From the NCBI GenBank assembly GCA_900556425.1, contig USOR01000036.1, forward strand, positions 1 through 8,259: a stretch of 8,259 bases of DNA, written 5' to 3'. The stretch's first letter is position 1. Every line of letters starts with the position of its first letter. Origin of the DNA: an uncultured Coriobacteriaceae bacterium (GTDB lineage: Bacteria > Actinomycetota > Coriobacteriia > Coriobacteriales > QAMH01). The notes beneath the pieces are model-generated. The model saw only the letters and a list, made by a program, of their open reading frames with translations. It searched no databases and was not told where the DNA came from. This document shows positions 7,612-8,259 of the stretch, piece by piece. Position numbers and translations under genes: made by a program.

Positions 7612-8259
7612 CTAGGAGTTCTCGATAACCTTGAGAAGCAGACGAGTCATGTACTCGAGCTTGTCCTCTTCGACAATATTGGCGGTGTCCTCGGCCGTAT
7701 GCCAATCCACGGGGGCGACGCCGTTGTCGGCAAAGCCCATGACGGTGAGGGCACGCATACCGGCGATCATGGCCGGTGTTGCATCGGTGTTGCGCCACTC
7801 GAGGCTCTTGGCCTTCATCTCGGTGCCGCGCACTTCCTTGGAAGCCTTCTTGACGAGACTCATGAGGCGACGGTCGGCGCGACGGGGCTTGCCCGTGCCC
7901 TCGACGTCGATGTAGGAAATGGTGCCAGCGCCCACGGCCTCGAGGTTGATGATGAGCGAGCCGCGCAGCTCGGAAGAGTGCAAGTCGAGGAAGTTCTTCA
8001 TGCCCTGTGCGCCAGCGCCGGAGGCGCCAAGCGCGACGAACCAGACTTCCTTGTCGAGCAGGTCGTTTTCGGTCATGGACACGACGGACTCGCGAATCTG
8101 AGCCGCACGCTGGCGCACGGCGTCATAGGCGCTTTCGGCCTCTTCCTCGAAGTAGCCGCCGCCCTTCCATCCGTAATCGTCTTCGTCACTCCAGGCGTCC
8201 ACACCGCCTGCATCGTAATCCTCGGCGCCGTTCTTGTTCCTGCGGTTGAACAGGCCACC
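7612..8259 (-). CDS. M28-family metallopeptidase-like protein, 5' end outside window, catalytic Glu pair not conserved
   Basis: The frame is open to the right edge with no stop, so only about the last 215 codons are present; it ends with TAG at 7612-7614. M28 peptidases are two-zinc aminopeptidases. Seen here: the strand EVWFVALG, followed by GASGAGAQGMKNFL (about 8000-8040) where active members have GAEE-GLxGS. INLEAVG follows, matching the INLDMVG zinc-ligand segment with Glu for Asp. Near the C-terminus is DWHTAEDTANI, with the last zinc-ligand His at 7699-7701. The usual general-base and zinc-ligand Glu-Glu positions read Ser-Gly (8017-8022), so catalysis is doubtful. The upstream part (about 8110-8259) is a Gly/Asp/Glu-rich hydrophilic stretch where canonical members have a short connection, suggesting an insertion. 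The first zinc ligands would lie outside the window. purH starts 29 nt downstream. Homology is likely, activity is uncertain, and the true start cannot be seen; GTG at 8202 is in frame but unlikely to be the start. Confidence 0.75.
   Translation of the reverse strand, partial: GGLFNRRNKNGAEDYDAGGVDAWSDEDDYGWKGGGYFEEEAESAYDAVRQRAAQIRESVVSMTENDLLDKEVWFVALGASGAGAQGMKNFLDLHSSELRGSLIINLEAVGAGTISYIDVEGTGKPRRADRRLMSLVKKASKEVRGTEMKAKSLEWRNTDATPAMIAGMRALTVMGFADNGVAPVDWHTAEDTANIVEEDKLEYMTRLLLKVIENS

Noticed and set aside
7583..7798. In-frame extension of purH by 72 codons
   Set aside because: The added residues are Arg/His-rich, unlike any PurH N-terminus, and overlap the M28-like gene. A good ribosome binding site precedes the ATG at 7582.

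Overview
The window is GC-rich bacterial DNA in which every supported gene lies on the minus strand, so transcription runs from base 8259 towards base 1. Strong C/G third-position bias and the gene content (a giant activase/dehydratase-type iron-sulfur protein, a UPF0210/PFL-family protein, PurH and a divergent M28 peptidase) suggest an anaerobic high-GC bacterium. My best guess is an actinobacterium of the class Coriobacteriia. That placement is inference from style and content; no rRNA or other marker gene is present.

Layout in transcription order: (1) 8259-7612, the C-terminal part of an M28-like metallopeptidase, cut by the window edge and lacking the usual catalytic Glu-Glu pair; (2) 7582-5981, a complete purH, 29 nt downstream and probably co-transcribed; (3) 5980-5722, an AT-rich intergenic region holding a perfect 14-bp-arm palindrome and five diverged copies of a short T-tract repeat at a 41-42 bp pitch, two in one orientation and three in the other; (4) 5721-5080, an unassigned 213-residue protein whose C-terminal part resembles a class IV aminotransferase without a visible catalytic lysine; (5) 5079-5008, a short gap with an imperfect hairpin; (6) 5007-3643, a complete UPF0210 (DUF711/PFL family) gene starting at GTG; (7) 3616-1, a giant protein with two tandem activase-type ATPase domains fused to dehydratase-type regions, cut by the left edge after 1205 codons.

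Genes 6 and 7 are 26 nt apart and look like one transcription unit, possibly with gene 5. The activase family uses ATP hydrolysis to push low-potential electrons into an iron-sulfur partner. UPF0210 is structurally related to glycyl-radical enzymes and has no known reaction. Their joint expression is the most interesting biological hint here. PurH makes IMP and is a housekeeping gene; the repeat-filled gap separates it from the redox pair.

No tRNA, rRNA, transposase, CRISPR array or clear intrinsic terminator was found.
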